Part shown: in pieces, positions 1-7,640 of the stretch
Position numbering within the stretch: the first letter of the stretch is position 1
Layout: every line of letters starts with the position of its first letter
Source of the DNA: Treponema sp.
Lineage (GTDB): Bacteria; Spirochaetota; Spirochaetia; Treponematales; Breznakiellaceae
Direction: 5' to 3'
Length of the DNA: 35,758 nucleotides
NCBI GenBank assembly: GCA_031267685.1
Contig: JAIRYV010000042.1
Span: forward strand, 1 to 35,758
Made by a program: the position numbers and the translations under genes
The notes under the pieces: model-generated
Seen by the model: only the letters and a program-made list of their open reading frames with translations
Databases searched by the model: none
Told to the model about the DNA's origin: nothing

Positions 1-1535
1 AGCTGAATATCAGCTCTGCGCCTGGCAATATCCGGGGAGAGCCAGATATCAGGGATGCGCTCGTCAAGATACGGCTCATACAGCGCGTCTATGATGTCAT
101 TATGAGGATAGTTGAACTGCAAACCAACCGGCGGGAGTATCTCAATCTGCATATTCGCGGGGAGATTCTGATTCCAGCGGGAGAACTTGGGCAGGGGCGC
201 TGGGAAAATATTGCCCCAACCGAGCGTATCCTCATCCGCTTGTGTCCAGCCATTTTGACCAACTGCTTTAAAGATTTCACGATAGGTGCCGTTACTAACC
301 TTCTCCCACTTCGTACCGAGGGGTCCGCGATCCACTGCGGTACTAGCCTCCGGCTCATAAACGTAGTCAAGCCAGCGGAGAATCGTGATCGGGTTCTTCG
401 CCTTGTCGGTAATTACAAACTGGTTGCGGAACAAGGTTACGCCATAGCAGTTGCGGCGCCATACCGGATTCGTAACACCAGGGGCTTTCAGTACGGGTAA
501 AGGATCGAATTCCGAGTCTCTATCACCCTGCTTAAAATCAGCGGAACGTTCCTGCGCTAACCATCCACGCGGACCGTAGTCCCACATAACGCCGTAGATC
601 CTGAGTTCCTTTTTGGCGGCATACATAGCTACTTCCTGAGTGAAAAGCTCTGGATCGATCAGTCCTTCTTTATAGAGGTCCGCAAAGTACTTGATCGCAG
701 CCTTGTATGCAGGCGAGGTGAGCGTGTTTTCAACCTGACCGTTGATGATGGCAAAACCACCTTGGTTAGCTCCACGCCTTGAGGCGTTGACTCCAAACCA
801 ACCGGCAAGGTCGCCTACGCTAAAGTTATTAGGTTCTGCAGCAAAGGGAATGATCTTCTGACCATTGACCGCAGGAATACGATCACGGAAGGCAATGAGT
901 ACCTGCTTCAGTTCATCGGTGGTGGTGGGCATTTGCAGGCCGAGCTGCTGAAGCCAGTCGCGGTTAATCCACGGGGCATAGGTAACGAGCGGCTCTTTGA
1001 TGGGATAGGGCGGCGAATAGATATGTCCGTCAGGCAGGGTCATACTCTGGCGGATACCGGGGAGAGACAGCGCTGCTTTGATATTCACCGTGTACTGGTC
1101 AATGAGGGTTTCCAAAGGAATGATGATCCCTTCATTAGCCCAAGTCATAACCTCATTCCCGGACACAATCCAGCCCGCGATAACATCGGGATAATCGCCT
1201 GTGGAGATCATGATGTTCTTCCGTTCCAGCGCGGTCGCGTAGGGGAAGTTGTTGATCTGCGCCTGAATGTTGGTCTTCTGCTCAAACTCCTTCACCATAA
1301 CCATTTCGTTAGCATTGCTAACTTTGGAACCATCAACATCGACAATCATCGTAAAGGCGGCTTTCTGCTTGACCGCAGGCCACGTGCCGACCGCGTTAAA
1401 ATTGTTCGCGTCGTCAGTCCTAATCAGGGTTGTTGTCCCTGTTGTGCCTGTTCCAGTCTGTCCGCTTGCGAACACACCCAGCGCCGGCATAAGCAACAAA
1501 GCCATAGCCAGCATTAGTCCAAAAAACTTCTTCAT
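1..1535 (-). CDS. Extracellular solute-binding protein of a carbohydrate ABC importer (3' end outside window)
   Basis: Partial gene: the minus frame stays open from the ATG at 1533-1535 to the window edge (about 511 residues, no stop reached). It starts MKKFFGLMLAMALLLMP with a hydrophobic core and a likely signal-peptidase site near VFASG. AGGAG lies 8 nt upstream. Later segments such as NREDW-like 'NRDWLQQLGLQMPTTTDEL' and 'FYPPYPIKEP'-like substrate-cleft regions fit the LplA/YtcQ type of family 1 binding protein, which captures oligosaccharides outside the cytoplasmic membrane and delivers them to the paired permeases. It is third in the operon, 63 bp after the LplC-like permease. No lipobox cysteine is visible, so it may be soluble in the periplasm. 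The substrate cannot be read from the sequence; the exact family is inferred from composition and neighbours. Confidence 0.85.
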   Translation of the reverse strand, partial: MKKFFGLMLAMALLLMPALGVFASGQTGTGTTGTTTLIRTDDANNFNAVGTWPAVKQKAAFTMIVDVDGSKVSNANEMVMVKEFEQKTNIQAQINNFPYATALERKNIMISTGDYPDVIAGWIVSGNEVMTWANEGIIIPLETLIDQYTVNIKAALSLPGIRQSMTLPDGHIYSPPYPIKEPLVTYAPWINRDWLQQLGLQMPTTTDELKQVLIAFRDRIPAVNGQKIIPFAAEPNNFSVGDLAGWFGVNASRRGANQGGFAIINGQVENTLTSPAYKAAIKYFADLYKEGLIDPELFTQEVAMYAAKKELRIYGVMWDYGPRGWLAQERSADFKQGDRDSEFDPLPVLKAPGVTNPVWRRNCYGVTLFRNQFVITDKAKNPITILRWLDYVYEPEASTAVDRGPLGTKWEKVSNGTYREIFKAVGQNGWTQADEDTLGWGNIFPAPLPKFSRWNQNLPANMQIEILPPVGLQFNYPHNDIIDALYEPYLDERIPDIWLSPDIARRRADIQ

Positions 1536-1557
1536 AAACTTTCTCCTCATGAAGTTT

Positions 1558-1572
1558 GCCCCATTATGGGGC
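1558..1572. other. Intergenic stem-loop between permease and binding-protein genes
   Basis: Perfect inverted repeat GCCCCAT-T-ATGGGGC in the 63-bp gap between the second permease and the binding protein. Because of the tight centre the RNA stem would open to about five or six pairs. Hairpins at this position in sugar ABC operons often protect the binding-protein mRNA or trim read-through. No T-run follows on either strand, so it is not a simple terminator. The role is inferred. Confidence 0.4.
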
Positions 1573-1598
1573 GATATATGGTTCAAGCTAATCAACGG

Positions 1599-2513
1599 TT
1601 AGCCTTTAAGAGAACCCACAGTTACTCCCTTTACAAAGTGCTTTTGAATAAAGGGATAGAGTACAAGAACCGGGAAACTAGACACGATGATCAGACTCCA
1701 TTTCATCAGCTCCTTGAGCGCATCACGACGCCGCAGCTCTTCTATTGCATCTGGCGACATTAACTGACCCTGCGGTTGCTGGTTCTGAAGCAGGATATAA
1801 CGCAGCTCAAGCTGGAGCGTTTGCTTCTCACGGTCAGCAATGTACAAAAGAGCGCTGAAGTACGAGTTCCAGTGTCCAACCCCGTACCACAGGGCAAGAA
1901 TCGCTATGATCGCGCCGGAGAGTGGCAGACAGATGCGGAAAAAGAAGCTCGTATCCGAGCAACCGTCAATCCGCGCCGCATCCAGCAATTCTCCAGGGAT
2001 GTTCGCCTTGAAAAAGCTTCGCGCCACCATCATGTTGTACACACTGAGCGCCCCCGGAACGACCAGCGCCCATACCGTGTTCAACATTCCCATCTGCCTG
2101 ATCACCAGGTAGGTGGGGATAAGCCCGCCAGATACGAACATCGTGATAACGTAGTAAATTGAAATCCCCTTGCGTCCGTAAAAGTCATTGCGGGACAGCG
2201 CATACGCGGTCGGCAGGGTAACAGCGAGGTTAATCGACACGCCCAACACAGTGTAAAACACGGAGTTCATAAAGCCGCGCATCACCTCTTTTGCCTCAAA
2301 CACCCGTAGATACCCATCAAAGTTGATCCCTTCTGGTAGGAAGGTAATCTGTCCGCCAGCCACCTTCACTGGATCGCTTATGGAAGAGATGATCACGAAG
2401 TACAGAGGGTATGCGACAACAATGAAAATAAGAGTAAGAACGATGAAGTTCACGGCATCGAAAACCTTGTCTTCAGTAGAACGCCGCTCGGAATTCCTTC
2501 TGATTTTTGCCAT
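1599..2513 (-). CDS. Carbohydrate ABC transporter permease (LplC/YtcP type)
   Basis: 304-residue inner-membrane permease. A basic N-terminus (MAKIRRNSERRSTEDK) is followed by a first membrane helix (about 20-42) and five more. The EAA loop that contacts the ATPase reads 'LLDAARIDGCSDTSFFFRICLP' in two parts, LLDAARIDGCS and FFRICLP, at about residues 185-207. The C-terminus FVKGVTVGSLKG is typical of the LplC/YtcP group of MalG-like permeases. The start is fixed by AGGAGG 5 nt before the ATG. It lies 12 bp after the first permease and before the binding protein, so the three are one transcript. No ATP-binding subunit is present here; these importers usually share a genome-encoded MsmX-like ATPase. 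Confidence 0.93.
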   Translation of the reverse strand: MAKIRRNSERRSTEDKVFDAVNFIVLTLIFIVVAYPLYFVIISSISDPVKVAGGQITFLPEGINFDGYLRVFEAKEVMRGFMNSVFYTVLGVSINLAVTLPTAYALSRNDFYGRKGISIYYVITMFVSGGLIPTYLVIRQMGMLNTVWALVVPGALSVYNMMVARSFFKANIPGELLDAARIDGCSDTSFFFRICLPLSGAIIAILALWYGVGHWNSYFSALLYIADREKQTLQLELRYILLQNQQPQGQLMSPDAIEELRRRDALKELMKWSLIIVSSFPVLVLYPFIQKHFVKGVTVGSLKG

Positions 2514-2525
2514 ACTGTCCTCCTT

Positions 2526-3485
2526 CTACCAAAGCGCGTTATCGGAAAGTTTGCGCGACACACTATTCACTGTCAGGAGCAGTATCGCGTTCACCACCGA
2601 GTTAAAGAGACCAATGGCTGTTGAATAAGCCATATCCGCGTTAAGAATCCCGATCTCATAGGTGTAGGTACTGATAATCTTTGATACCCGCAGGTTGAGT
2701 GGGTTTTGTAGGGCATACGCCTTTTCAAAACCAATGGATAAGACGCTTCCGAAGGAAAGAATGAGAAGCATAACCGCAACCGGCAGGATTGACGGCAGGT
2801 CAATGTGGAGTATGCGCTGAAACTTGGTCGCGCCATCCACAATAGCGGCCTCGTGCAACTCTGGACTGACGCCGGCAAGCGCAGCAAAGTAGACTACCGA
2901 GCCCCAACCCATACCAGCCCAAACTCCAGACCAGACATAGATATGTCGCCAGTACTTCCAGTCCCCCATGAAGTTAATAGAAGGAACTCCGAAGAAGCCG
3001 GTGATGACGTTTATTATACCGACACGTGGAGAAAGGAAAAGCAGAATCATGGAACAAAGCACCACCGTGGAAAGGAAGTTCGGCGCATAGGTTACCATCT
3101 GAATAACCTTCCGATACTTCTTCCAGCGCAGAGCGTTTAAGAGTAGGGCGAGTATGATAGGAATAGGGAACCCTGCTGCCAGTCCATAGATACTCAGTAC
3201 GAATGTGTTCCAAATGGTCTGTGCGGCATCTGGCCCGCTGAAAAAGCGAATAAAATGATCCCACCCGATCCACGTACTGTTCCAGATGCCCCGGCGCACG
3301 GAATAATTACGGAAGGCAATTTGAATTCCATAAATTGGCCAATAATGAAAAATCGCCGTAATAATAATGCCGGGAAGACAGAATAACCATAATTCCTTGC
3401 TCTCAAGGAACCGCTTCATACGGGTTTTGTGATGGACAAGTCTACCCGTATTGATGTTGTCAACTGCTGTGTTCTTATTGCTCAA
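2526..3485 (-). CDS. Carbohydrate ABC transporter permease (LplB type)
   Basis: 319-residue inner-membrane permease, first gene of the importer operon. Six hydrophobic segments are visible, starting with LWLFCLPGIIITAIFHYWP at about residues 33-51. The EAA loop (HEAAIVDGATKFQ, then HIDLP) is at about residues 215-235. The family is the LplB/YtcP-partner MalF-like permease group. The start is a TTG at 3483-3485, chosen because AGGAGG sits 6 nt upstream; the next candidate, ATG of MKRFLESKE, has no such site. The SD-containing block is duplicated just upstream (3509-3523). A TTGACA promoter lies at 3531-3557. Confidence 0.92.
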   Translation of the reverse strand: MSNKNTAVDNINTGRLVHHKTRMKRFLESKELWLFCLPGIIITAIFHYWPIYGIQIAFRNYSVRRGIWNSTWIGWDHFIRFFSGPDAAQTIWNTFVLSIYGLAAGFPIPIILALLLNALRWKKYRKVIQMVTYAPNFLSTVVLCSMILLFLSPRVGIINVITGFFGVPSINFMGDWKYWRHIYVWSGVWAGMGWGSVVYFAALAGVSPELHEAAIVDGATKFQRILHIDLPSILPVAVMLLILSFGSVLSIGFEKAYALQNPLNLRVSKIISTYTYEIGILNADMAYSTAIGLFNSVVNAILLLTVNSVSRKLSDNALW

Positions 3486-3523
3486 AGTTAACCTCCTGCT
3501 GTGATCAGAAAGTTAACCTCCTG
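3484..3523 (-). repeat. Duplicated ribosome-binding-site block ahead of the LplB-like gene
   Basis: The 15-mer AAAGTTAACCTCCTG (plus strand) occurs at 3484-3498 and again at 3509-3523, 25 bp apart. On the minus strand each copy carries AGGAGGTTAACTTT. Only the copy nearer 3485 is placed to serve the TTG start; the other looks like a recent short duplication. Confidence 0.8.
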
Positions 3524-3530
3524 TATTTAG

Positions 3531-3557
3531 AGTATAGGCAGCTAAAACACCTGTCAA
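3531..3557 (-). promoter_or_regulatory. Sigma70-like promoter of the sugar importer operon
   Basis: Minus strand TTGACA (3557-3552), 15-bp spacer, TATACT (3536-3531). Both hexamers are near consensus but the spacer is short. Initiation would fall near 3524, giving a leader of about 40 nt that contains both SD copies. Nothing else in the gap upstream of the operon resembles a promoter as well. Confidence 0.5.
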
Positions 3558-3625
3558 GCATTTTTTCATCAAAAAAGTAACCCGAATCAAGGCAAACTAT
3601 CCGGCAGCAACTATTGAAGGTTATA

Positions 3626-3724
3626 ATGATGATCAAGATAGCGGCTAAAGGTGTTTCAAACGTACTGGAGAAAGTCTTGCGGCCGTACATCATGGAAATT
3701 AAGCTAAACGCCATGACACGCTAA
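3626..3724 (+). CDS. Possible 32-residue small protein
   Basis: A short ORF starting MMIKIAAKGVSNVLEKVL and ending NAMTR, in the 280-bp gap between the antitoxin and the importer operon. GAAGG lies 5 nt before the ATG. The predicted peptide is basic and could form an amphipathic helix. It runs opposite to both neighbours. No family is recognised; without conservation data it may be a chance ORF. Confidence 0.25.
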   Translation: MMIKIAAKGVSNVLEKVLRPYIMEIKLNAMTR

Positions 3725-3764
3725 TGCCTTCACTAAAGGATAGACACGCTGGAAGGGTTCGGCC

Positions 3765-4049
3765 TTATGCGGGTTCTTTTTGTTCCACTTTAAGACAGAG
3801 TCTTAGATTATCAAGAACTTTGAGTACCGTAAAGAAATACGGGTTTCCTGCGGGGGAAAGGGATTTATATAGGCTGGCCCGATCAAGATTAAGCTCTCTG
3901 ACGATTTTGGCTATTCCCTTTGAACGGGCTATGTCTCCGATAGCTTTTAACAGGTATTCGGAATCGTTTTTCTGTATAGCAAGCTCAATAACCGCTTCAA
4001 TTTGGTCTGCAAGGTTCCAATCTCCAAAGGTTATTTTTTCCTTGTCCAT
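3765..4049 (-). CDS. HigA-like antitoxin (addiction module antidote, HTH)
   Basis: 94 residues, a normal length for the chromosomal addiction-module antidote family paired with Gp49-like toxins. After MDKEKITFGDWNLADQ comes an EAVIELAIQ helix. The helix-turn-helix is at about residues 45-70: GIAKIVRELNLDRASLYKSL, then NPYFFTVLKVLDNL. Such proteins bind the toxin and repress their own operator. The start is supported by GGAAGGA 4 nt upstream. The gene follows a RelE/HigB-like toxin gene (toxin first, antitoxin second, as usual for HigBA), but that toxin is frameshifted, so this is an orphaned antitoxin. Confidence 0.85.
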   Translation of the reverse strand: MDKEKITFGDWNLADQIEAVIELAIQKNDSEYLLKAIGDIARSKGIAKIVRELNLDRASLYKSLSPAGNPYFFTVLKVLDNLRLCLKVEQKEPA

Positions 4050-4080
4050 GTTATCCTTCCTCGTCCGGGGTTGACGGCGG

Positions 4081-4343
4081 CTATTTTTTGGCCAGCTTTA
4101 TATCCTCATCTTGAGTGGCCTTGTTGCTGCCACAAAGCAGGATAATGAGTTCTTTCCCGGTATCTTTGTAATATACCCGATAGCCGGTGCCATAGTCGAT
4201 ACGCCTTCCCCGACGGGTTTCACATCACCGGGGTTTCCCTGCTTGATCCGTTCAATCCGGACGTTGATGCGATATCTGGCCCGATCGTCCTGTAGGTTTC
4301 TAATCCACTTTTTATAGACGCTCGATTCGCGTGTCTTCAGTAT
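4081..4343 (-). pseudogene. Frameshifted RelE/HigB (Gp49-like) toxin
   Basis: Read on the minus strand, one frame gives LKTRESSVYKKWIRNLQ, DDRARYRINVRIERIKQ and GNPGDVKPVGEG. A different frame then gives RIDYGTGYRVYYKDTGK, ELIILLCGSNK and ATQDEDIKLAKK ending at TAG (4083-4081). Together these match the Gp49-like phage-derived toxin family, which cuts translated mRNA on the ribosome. The break is at about 4201-4205: four residues (family pattern GxGVSExRI) are missing and the frame is lost, consistent with a 13-nt deletion between two CGT triplets. There is also no ATG/GTG/TTG at the expected start (the reading begins near ATA CTG at 4343-4338, after a TAG). Both defects argue for an inactive toxin. 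Confidence 0.85.
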
Positions 4344-4475
4344 AGCCTATAGAAAACGCCTTGTCGAAAGGCTTTTCAAAGAAATTGAATGTTCATACAC
4401 CCTTTTATTTCTCCGCCGGGAAGGTGTATAGTTTACACAGGGTTGGATTCTGAACCAGCCCGGAGGAGAGGAACT

Positions 4476-4580
4476 ATGGAAGATATGAGCGCACGGATAC
4501 CGGAACTTCCCGAAACTACGGCGGGCATGAGCGTTTTGAACAAGCGCAGCTGCCAGATATGGCGAGGTGGCGCGAAATGA
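4476..4580 (+). CDS. Small upstream ORF (34 residues), coupled to the hydrolase
   Basis: The ORF begins MEDMSARIPELPETTAGMS and ends WRGGAK. It has a strong site, GGAGGAGAGG, 4 nt before its ATG. Its stop TGA (4578-4580) overlaps the hydrolase ATG (4577-4579) as ATGA, so ribosomes finishing it can restart on the hydrolase. No family is recognised. It may be a leader peptide whose translation sets hydrolase output, or a genuine small protein. Confidence 0.5.
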   Translation: MEDMSARIPELPETTAGMSVLNKRSCQIWRGGAK

Positions 4581-5569
4581 TGCTTACACTGGCCCTTTTG
4601 GTCACCGCGCTGGTCTTTATCCTTCTTCCTATTATATGGAAGGTTTGGCTACCCGAATATGCTTTTAACTTTGTTTTGGCTCGCAAAGAGCCAGAGACAG
4701 CGCGAAAGGTACTCGCAAACTATTTTCCAATCAAAGACGGGGAACCTGTTCCGCAGCCCGTTCCCTGGATTGATACGGTAGACCGGGAAATAGCGGAGAT
4801 TATCTCTTACGACGGCCTTAAGCTACGGGCTTATTTTACCGCCGTGCCAGCGGAAAACGCCGATACAGTGATTCTGGCGCATGGTTATACTGGAAACGGA
4901 AAACAGCTCAGCGATTGGGCGAAGTTCTACTACGAAGATTTCGGCTTCAGTGTGCTGATGCCCGATGCGCGGGCGCACGGTTCTTCCGAAGGCCGTTACA
5001 TCGGGTTTGGCGGCCCCGACCGGCTGGATTACCTCCGCTGGATCGACTGGGTACGGGAACGCAGGCCCCAGACGCGGATTGTCCTCCACGGCATTTCCAT
5101 GGGCGGCGCTACGGTGATGATGACCGCCGGAGAAACTCACCGCCTCCCACCTGAAGTCAGGGCTGTTATTGACGACTGCGGCTACAGTTCTATGGAAGAA
5201 GAGCTTCGCCATCAAATGAAGCTGCGCTATCGCTTTGTGAGTGACAGCCTTATCAAAGCCACGAGTCGTGTCTGCCGCCGTAAGGCGGGCTATAGTTTTG
5301 AGGAGGTTTCCTGTGTGGAGCAGGTTCGCAAATCTCGGCTCCCGTTTCTTATCATTCACGGCGAGGAGGACGGCTTTGTCCCCTTTTCCATGGCGAAAAT
5401 CCTCTTCGACGCGGCTCCGCCAGCGGATCAGGTGTGGAAGGAATTCTACCCAGTTTCCGGGGCTGATCACGGCGGGGCGTACTCGGCAAATCCCGAAATG
5501 TACAAAAACCGGATAGCGCAATTTCTAAAGAAGGTATTTAATGAAGATACCCTTGCCGGAAGGCATTAG
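4577..5569 (+). CDS. Membrane-anchored alpha/beta hydrolase
   Basis: 330 residues. An N-terminal membrane anchor (LALLVTALVFILLPIIW, about 4-20) is followed by an alpha/beta-hydrolase fold. Visible motifs are the oxyanion-hole region ILAHGYTGNGKQ (about 100), the nucleophile elbow GISMGG (Ser about 176), an acid loop HGEEDGFVP (Asp about 268) and the base region SGADHGGAY (His about 300). The layout matches DUF/BD-FAE-like hydrolases such as YfhR/Bem46. The substrate is unknown, probably an ester or lipid at the membrane. ATG 4577 is chosen because GAGGTG (4564-4569) sits 7 nt upstream and the start overlaps the previous stop; an in-frame ATG at 4559 lacks an SD. Confidence 0.87.
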   Translation: MMLTLALLVTALVFILLPIIWKVWLPEYAFNFVLARKEPETARKVLANYFPIKDGEPVPQPVPWIDTVDREIAEIISYDGLKLRAYFTAVPAENADTVILAHGYTGNGKQLSDWAKFYYEDFGFSVLMPDARAHGSSEGRYIGFGGPDRLDYLRWIDWVRERRPQTRIVLHGISMGGATVMMTAGETHRLPPEVRAVIDDCGYSSMEEELRHQMKLRYRFVSDSLIKATSRVCRRKAGYSFEEVSCVEQVRKSRLPFLIIHGEEDGFVPFSMAKILFDAAPPADQVWKEFYPVSGADHGGAYSANPEMYKNRIAQFLKKVFNEDTLAGRH

Positions 5570-5573
5570 TCCC

Positions 5574-5646
5574 GCGCCTCGCGGGTCTGGCAACGCGCCT
5601 TGCGGAGCTAGGAACGTACCTTACGGAGGTGGCTCCGCAAGGCGCG
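5574..5646. repeat. Degenerate 21-bp tandem repeat ending in an inverted copy
   Basis: Two 21-bp units (5574-5594, 5595-5615) begin GCGCCTYGCGG. A third (from 5616) begins GTACCTTACGG, and an inverted copy GCTCCGCAAGGCGC closes the array at 5632-5645. It sits in the gap between the convergent hydrolase and symporter genes. Confidence 0.6.
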
Positions 5647-5663
5647 GATTTGTCCCCCTTTTT
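5594..5663 (+). terminator. Hairpin, probable terminator after the hydrolase
   Basis: A 15-bp perfect stem is formed by 5594-5608 (CGCGCCTTGCGGAGC) and 5632-5646, with a 23-nt loop. CCCCCTTTTT follows at about 5654-5663, 8 nt beyond the stem. The T-run is not directly adjacent, so termination would be imperfect. The hairpin is made by the inverted repeat unit described above. Confidence 0.45.
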
Positions 5664-5771
5664 ATAGATAAAGTATACAAATATTGCATAAATATACTTT
5701 ACCCTCTAACCGGAGATTCTTCCAAGATTGGCGAAGGCAGCAAATTCGCTGAGAATGTCCGGTCTGCTCGT

Positions 5772-6743
5772 TTAGGTATCCCCGTCTGCGCTTTCATCCT
5801 GTCCCATGAGCGCCTTACCCATGAGCGCCGCCAGTACCTGTTGAAATACGATGCCTAGCAGACAGGGCAAAGACGCTGCTACTGGGAAAAACTGTATCGC
5901 TATGGTAGTGGCCGCGCTGATGTTCCGTAATCCAATGGCAAAGAAAAGTGTTACGCGCTTTTCACGCGACAGGCGAGCGAATATACCTATCAACTTGGCG
6001 CAGATATAAGCAAACGCGCCAAAAGCGATGCAGAGCGCTGCAATGAGGTAGACCTGCGGGTTATCAAGCTGTATCTGGGACGCGACTGGCGAAGCGTTTG
6101 CCGCAATCACCAGCACAAGACAGAGCTTCGCGGCCACGTTGAGGTATGGACTCACGATGGGTGTCACTTTGCCATTACTTGCTTCGTTGAGGCCCACACC
6201 AAGCACTGTAGGCACAAGTACCATCAGTGCAAGCGAAGTCGCCATCCCGCTCATGTCCAGCGTAACCTGAGTTCCCAGCAAGAGCGACACGGCGCCAGGA
6301 ACTACAAGCGGAGCCAGCAGGGTGTCGAGGAGAACGATGGCCAGCGCCAGCGCCCTGTCTCCGTGATAGATCGACACCCAGATAAATCCAGATACCGCTG
6401 TTGGAACTGCGAAGAGTAGGGCATAACCAGACAGTGTATCCGCGTCAAATATTAGTGAGCAGATTGAAAATACCACTAGCGGAATGATCACGTGCGCCGC
6501 AAGCATGAAGTAGAGTATGGGCGCGGGCTTGCGCACTGCTACGACCAATTCCCGCACCCGCAGCTTCAGCGCACCGGAGAACGTCATCAGCGCAAAGAGC
6601 CAGGGAACAAGGGGACGCAGATGAATAAACACGGACGAAAGGAGAAAGCCCATCATGATACCTGATGGGGTGAGGATTGGCATAAGCCGCTCAAGACGAC
6701 GGTTCAGAACAAACGCAAATTCCGCTGATGTTGAAAAAGTCAT
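5772..6743 (-). CDS. Bile acid:sodium symporter (BASS)-like membrane transporter
   Basis: 323 residues, strongly hydrophobic with about nine or ten membrane segments. The fold family is seen from the order of helices and the motifs LFALMTFSGALKL (about 50), FAVPTAVSGFIWVS (about 120), LDTLLAPLVVPG (about 145) and LFFAIGLRNISAATTIA (about 270), matching the SBF/BASS core, which moves organic anions with Na+. Arsenite ACR3 proteins share the fold but their Cys motif is not evident. The ATG at 6743 has no SD; TATACT ends 6 nt before it, suggesting a leaderless mRNA. It is divergent from rpmH. Confidence 0.8.
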   Translation of the reverse strand: MTFSTSAEFAFVLNRRLERLMPILTPSGIMMGFLLSSVFIHLRPLVPWLFALMTFSGALKLRVRELVVAVRKPAPILYFMLAAHVIIPLVVFSICSLIFDADTLSGYALLFAVPTAVSGFIWVSIYHGDRALALAIVLLDTLLAPLVVPGAVSLLLGTQVTLDMSGMATSLALMVLVPTVLGVGLNEASNGKVTPIVSPYLNVAAKLCLVLVIAANASPVASQIQLDNPQVYLIAALCIAFGAFAYICAKLIGIFARLSREKRVTLFFAIGLRNISAATTIAIQFFPVAASLPCLLGIVFQQVLAALMGKALMGQDESADGDT

Positions 6744-6749
6744 GGCGAT

Positions 6750-6778
6750 AGTATAATCATAGCAAGCCTAATGGTAAA
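6750..6778 (-). promoter_or_regulatory. Promoter of the BASS-like gene (apparently leaderless)
   Basis: Minus strand TTTACC (6778-6773), 17-bp spacer, TATACT (6755-6750). Six nucleotides then separate the -10 from the ATG, so a start 7 nt downstream falls on the A of the ATG at 6743. Confidence 0.6.
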
Positions 6779-6782
6779 AGTA

Positions 6783-6816
6783 GCGTATTGACCTAATACG
6801 CCGCTTCTTCTATGAT
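6783..6816 (+). promoter_or_regulatory. rpmH operon promoter with dyad at the -35
   Basis: TTGACC (6788-6793), 17-bp spacer and TATGAT (6811-6816) form a strong sigma70-like promoter, with about 66 nt of leader before rpmH. The -35 overlaps an inverted repeat with 7-bp arms, GCGTATTgacctAATACGC (6783-6801), which could be a repressor site controlling L34 or the divergent BASS gene. The operator role is inferred. Confidence 0.65.
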
Positions 6817-6888
6817 TACTTTTCAAATCTTGATGATAAGAACATCCAACTCTTATGGATGAAAATTTGACTGTAAGGAGTAAGTTTA

Positions 6889-7044
6889 ATGAAACGCACA
6901 TATCAGCCCAGTAAGGTGAAACGCAACCGGAAGTTTGGGTTCCGGGCGCGTATGAGTACCCGAGGTGGACGGCTTGTTCTCAAGCGACGTCGTGCTAAGG
7001 GTCGTTACAAACTGACGGCTTCCGACGAGAAGAAGCCCTATTAG
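6889..7044 (+). CDS. rpmH: 50S ribosomal protein L34
   Basis: 51 residues, [20 protein letters not shown] then [19 protein letters not shown], the diagnostic highly basic L34 sequence. It is followed by a short spirochete-like tail ending DEKKPY. The SD AAGGAG is 9 nt before the ATG. L34 is a late-assembling protein of the large subunit near the exit-tunnel side. First gene of the classic rpmH-rnpA-yidD-yidC-jag order; rnpA starts 1 nt after its stop, so the two are translated together. It was found from sequence although the ORF is short. Confidence 0.98.
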   Translation: MKRTYQPSKVKRNRKFGFRARMSTRGGRLVLKRRRAKGRYKLTASDEKKPY

Positions 7045-7045
7045 C

Positions 7046-7414
7046 GTGTCTTCACCAGATTTACTCCGCTTGACGTTTAAGCGGAGTGAACGATTAAAGG
7101 GACGGAACGCGATACGGGAGGTGTTTGGCAAAGGAAAACGGGTCAGTTGTTTCGGTATAAAGTTGTTTTTTATCCAAAATGGATTGTCTTATAACCGTAT
7201 CGCCGTTACCTTCTCACGAAAATTTGGTATTGCGGCGAAGCGGAACCGGAGTAGGCGGTGTAGCCGCGAGGCGTATCGTCATATACGCGCTCTATTGTTG
7301 GGAGGGTATGATATGGTCTTCATGGTATACCCGGGGAATGACAGTTTTGCGGCGCGTCTGGAACAACTAAACACGCTGTTTATGAAAGCTGGGTTGATTA
7401 AGGATATGTACTAA
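7046..7414 (+). CDS. rnpA: Ribonuclease P protein component
   Basis: 122 residues, the usual length. The protein partners RNase P RNA in removing tRNA 5' leaders. Visible family features are [20 protein letters not shown] (about 11-30), the hydrophobic strand [10 protein letters not shown] (about 52-61) and the basic signature [16 protein letters not shown] (about 63-78; RNR core of the RNA-binding helix). The start is a GTG at 7046 directly after the rpmH stop, which implies coupling to L34. The last base of its TAA is the first base of the yidD ATG. Confidence 0.96.
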   Translation: MSSPDLLRLTFKRSERLKGRNAIREVFGKGKRVSCFGIKLFFIQNGLSYNRIAVTFSRKFGIAAKRNRSRRCSREAYRHIRALLLGGYDMVFMVYPGNDSFAARLEQLNTLFMKAGLIKDMY

Positions 7415-7632
7415 TGGTCTTGGTTCAAAGAGCGCTGTTGCTCCTGATTCGTTTTTATCAATACGCTGTCTCGCCCCACTTTCCCCCTTCGTGTCGCTAT
7501 GTACCCACTTGCTCTGCCTATGCTTACGAAGCTATACAGAAGCATGGTGTATTCCGTGGAACAGCGTTGGCGTTGAAACGTGTCCTACGCTGTCATCCTT
7601 TCCGACCGGGCGGTTATGATCCGGTCCCCTAA
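7414..7632 (+). CDS. yidD: Membrane protein insertion efficiency factor YidD
   Basis: 72 residues. The family signature is plain: [16 protein letters not shown] (9-24), [19 protein letters not shown] (27-45), and [14 protein letters not shown] at the C-terminus. YidD is an amphipathic peripheral membrane protein that assists YidC-dependent insertion. Its ATG overlaps the rnpA stop by one base (TAATG). YidC follows after a 113-bp gap that contains a further small ORF. Confidence 0.96.
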   Translation: MVLVQRALLLLIRFYQYAVSPHFPPSCRYVPTCSAYAYEAIQKHGVFRGTALALKRVLRCHPFRPGGYDPVP

Positions 7633-7640
7633 GTACACGC

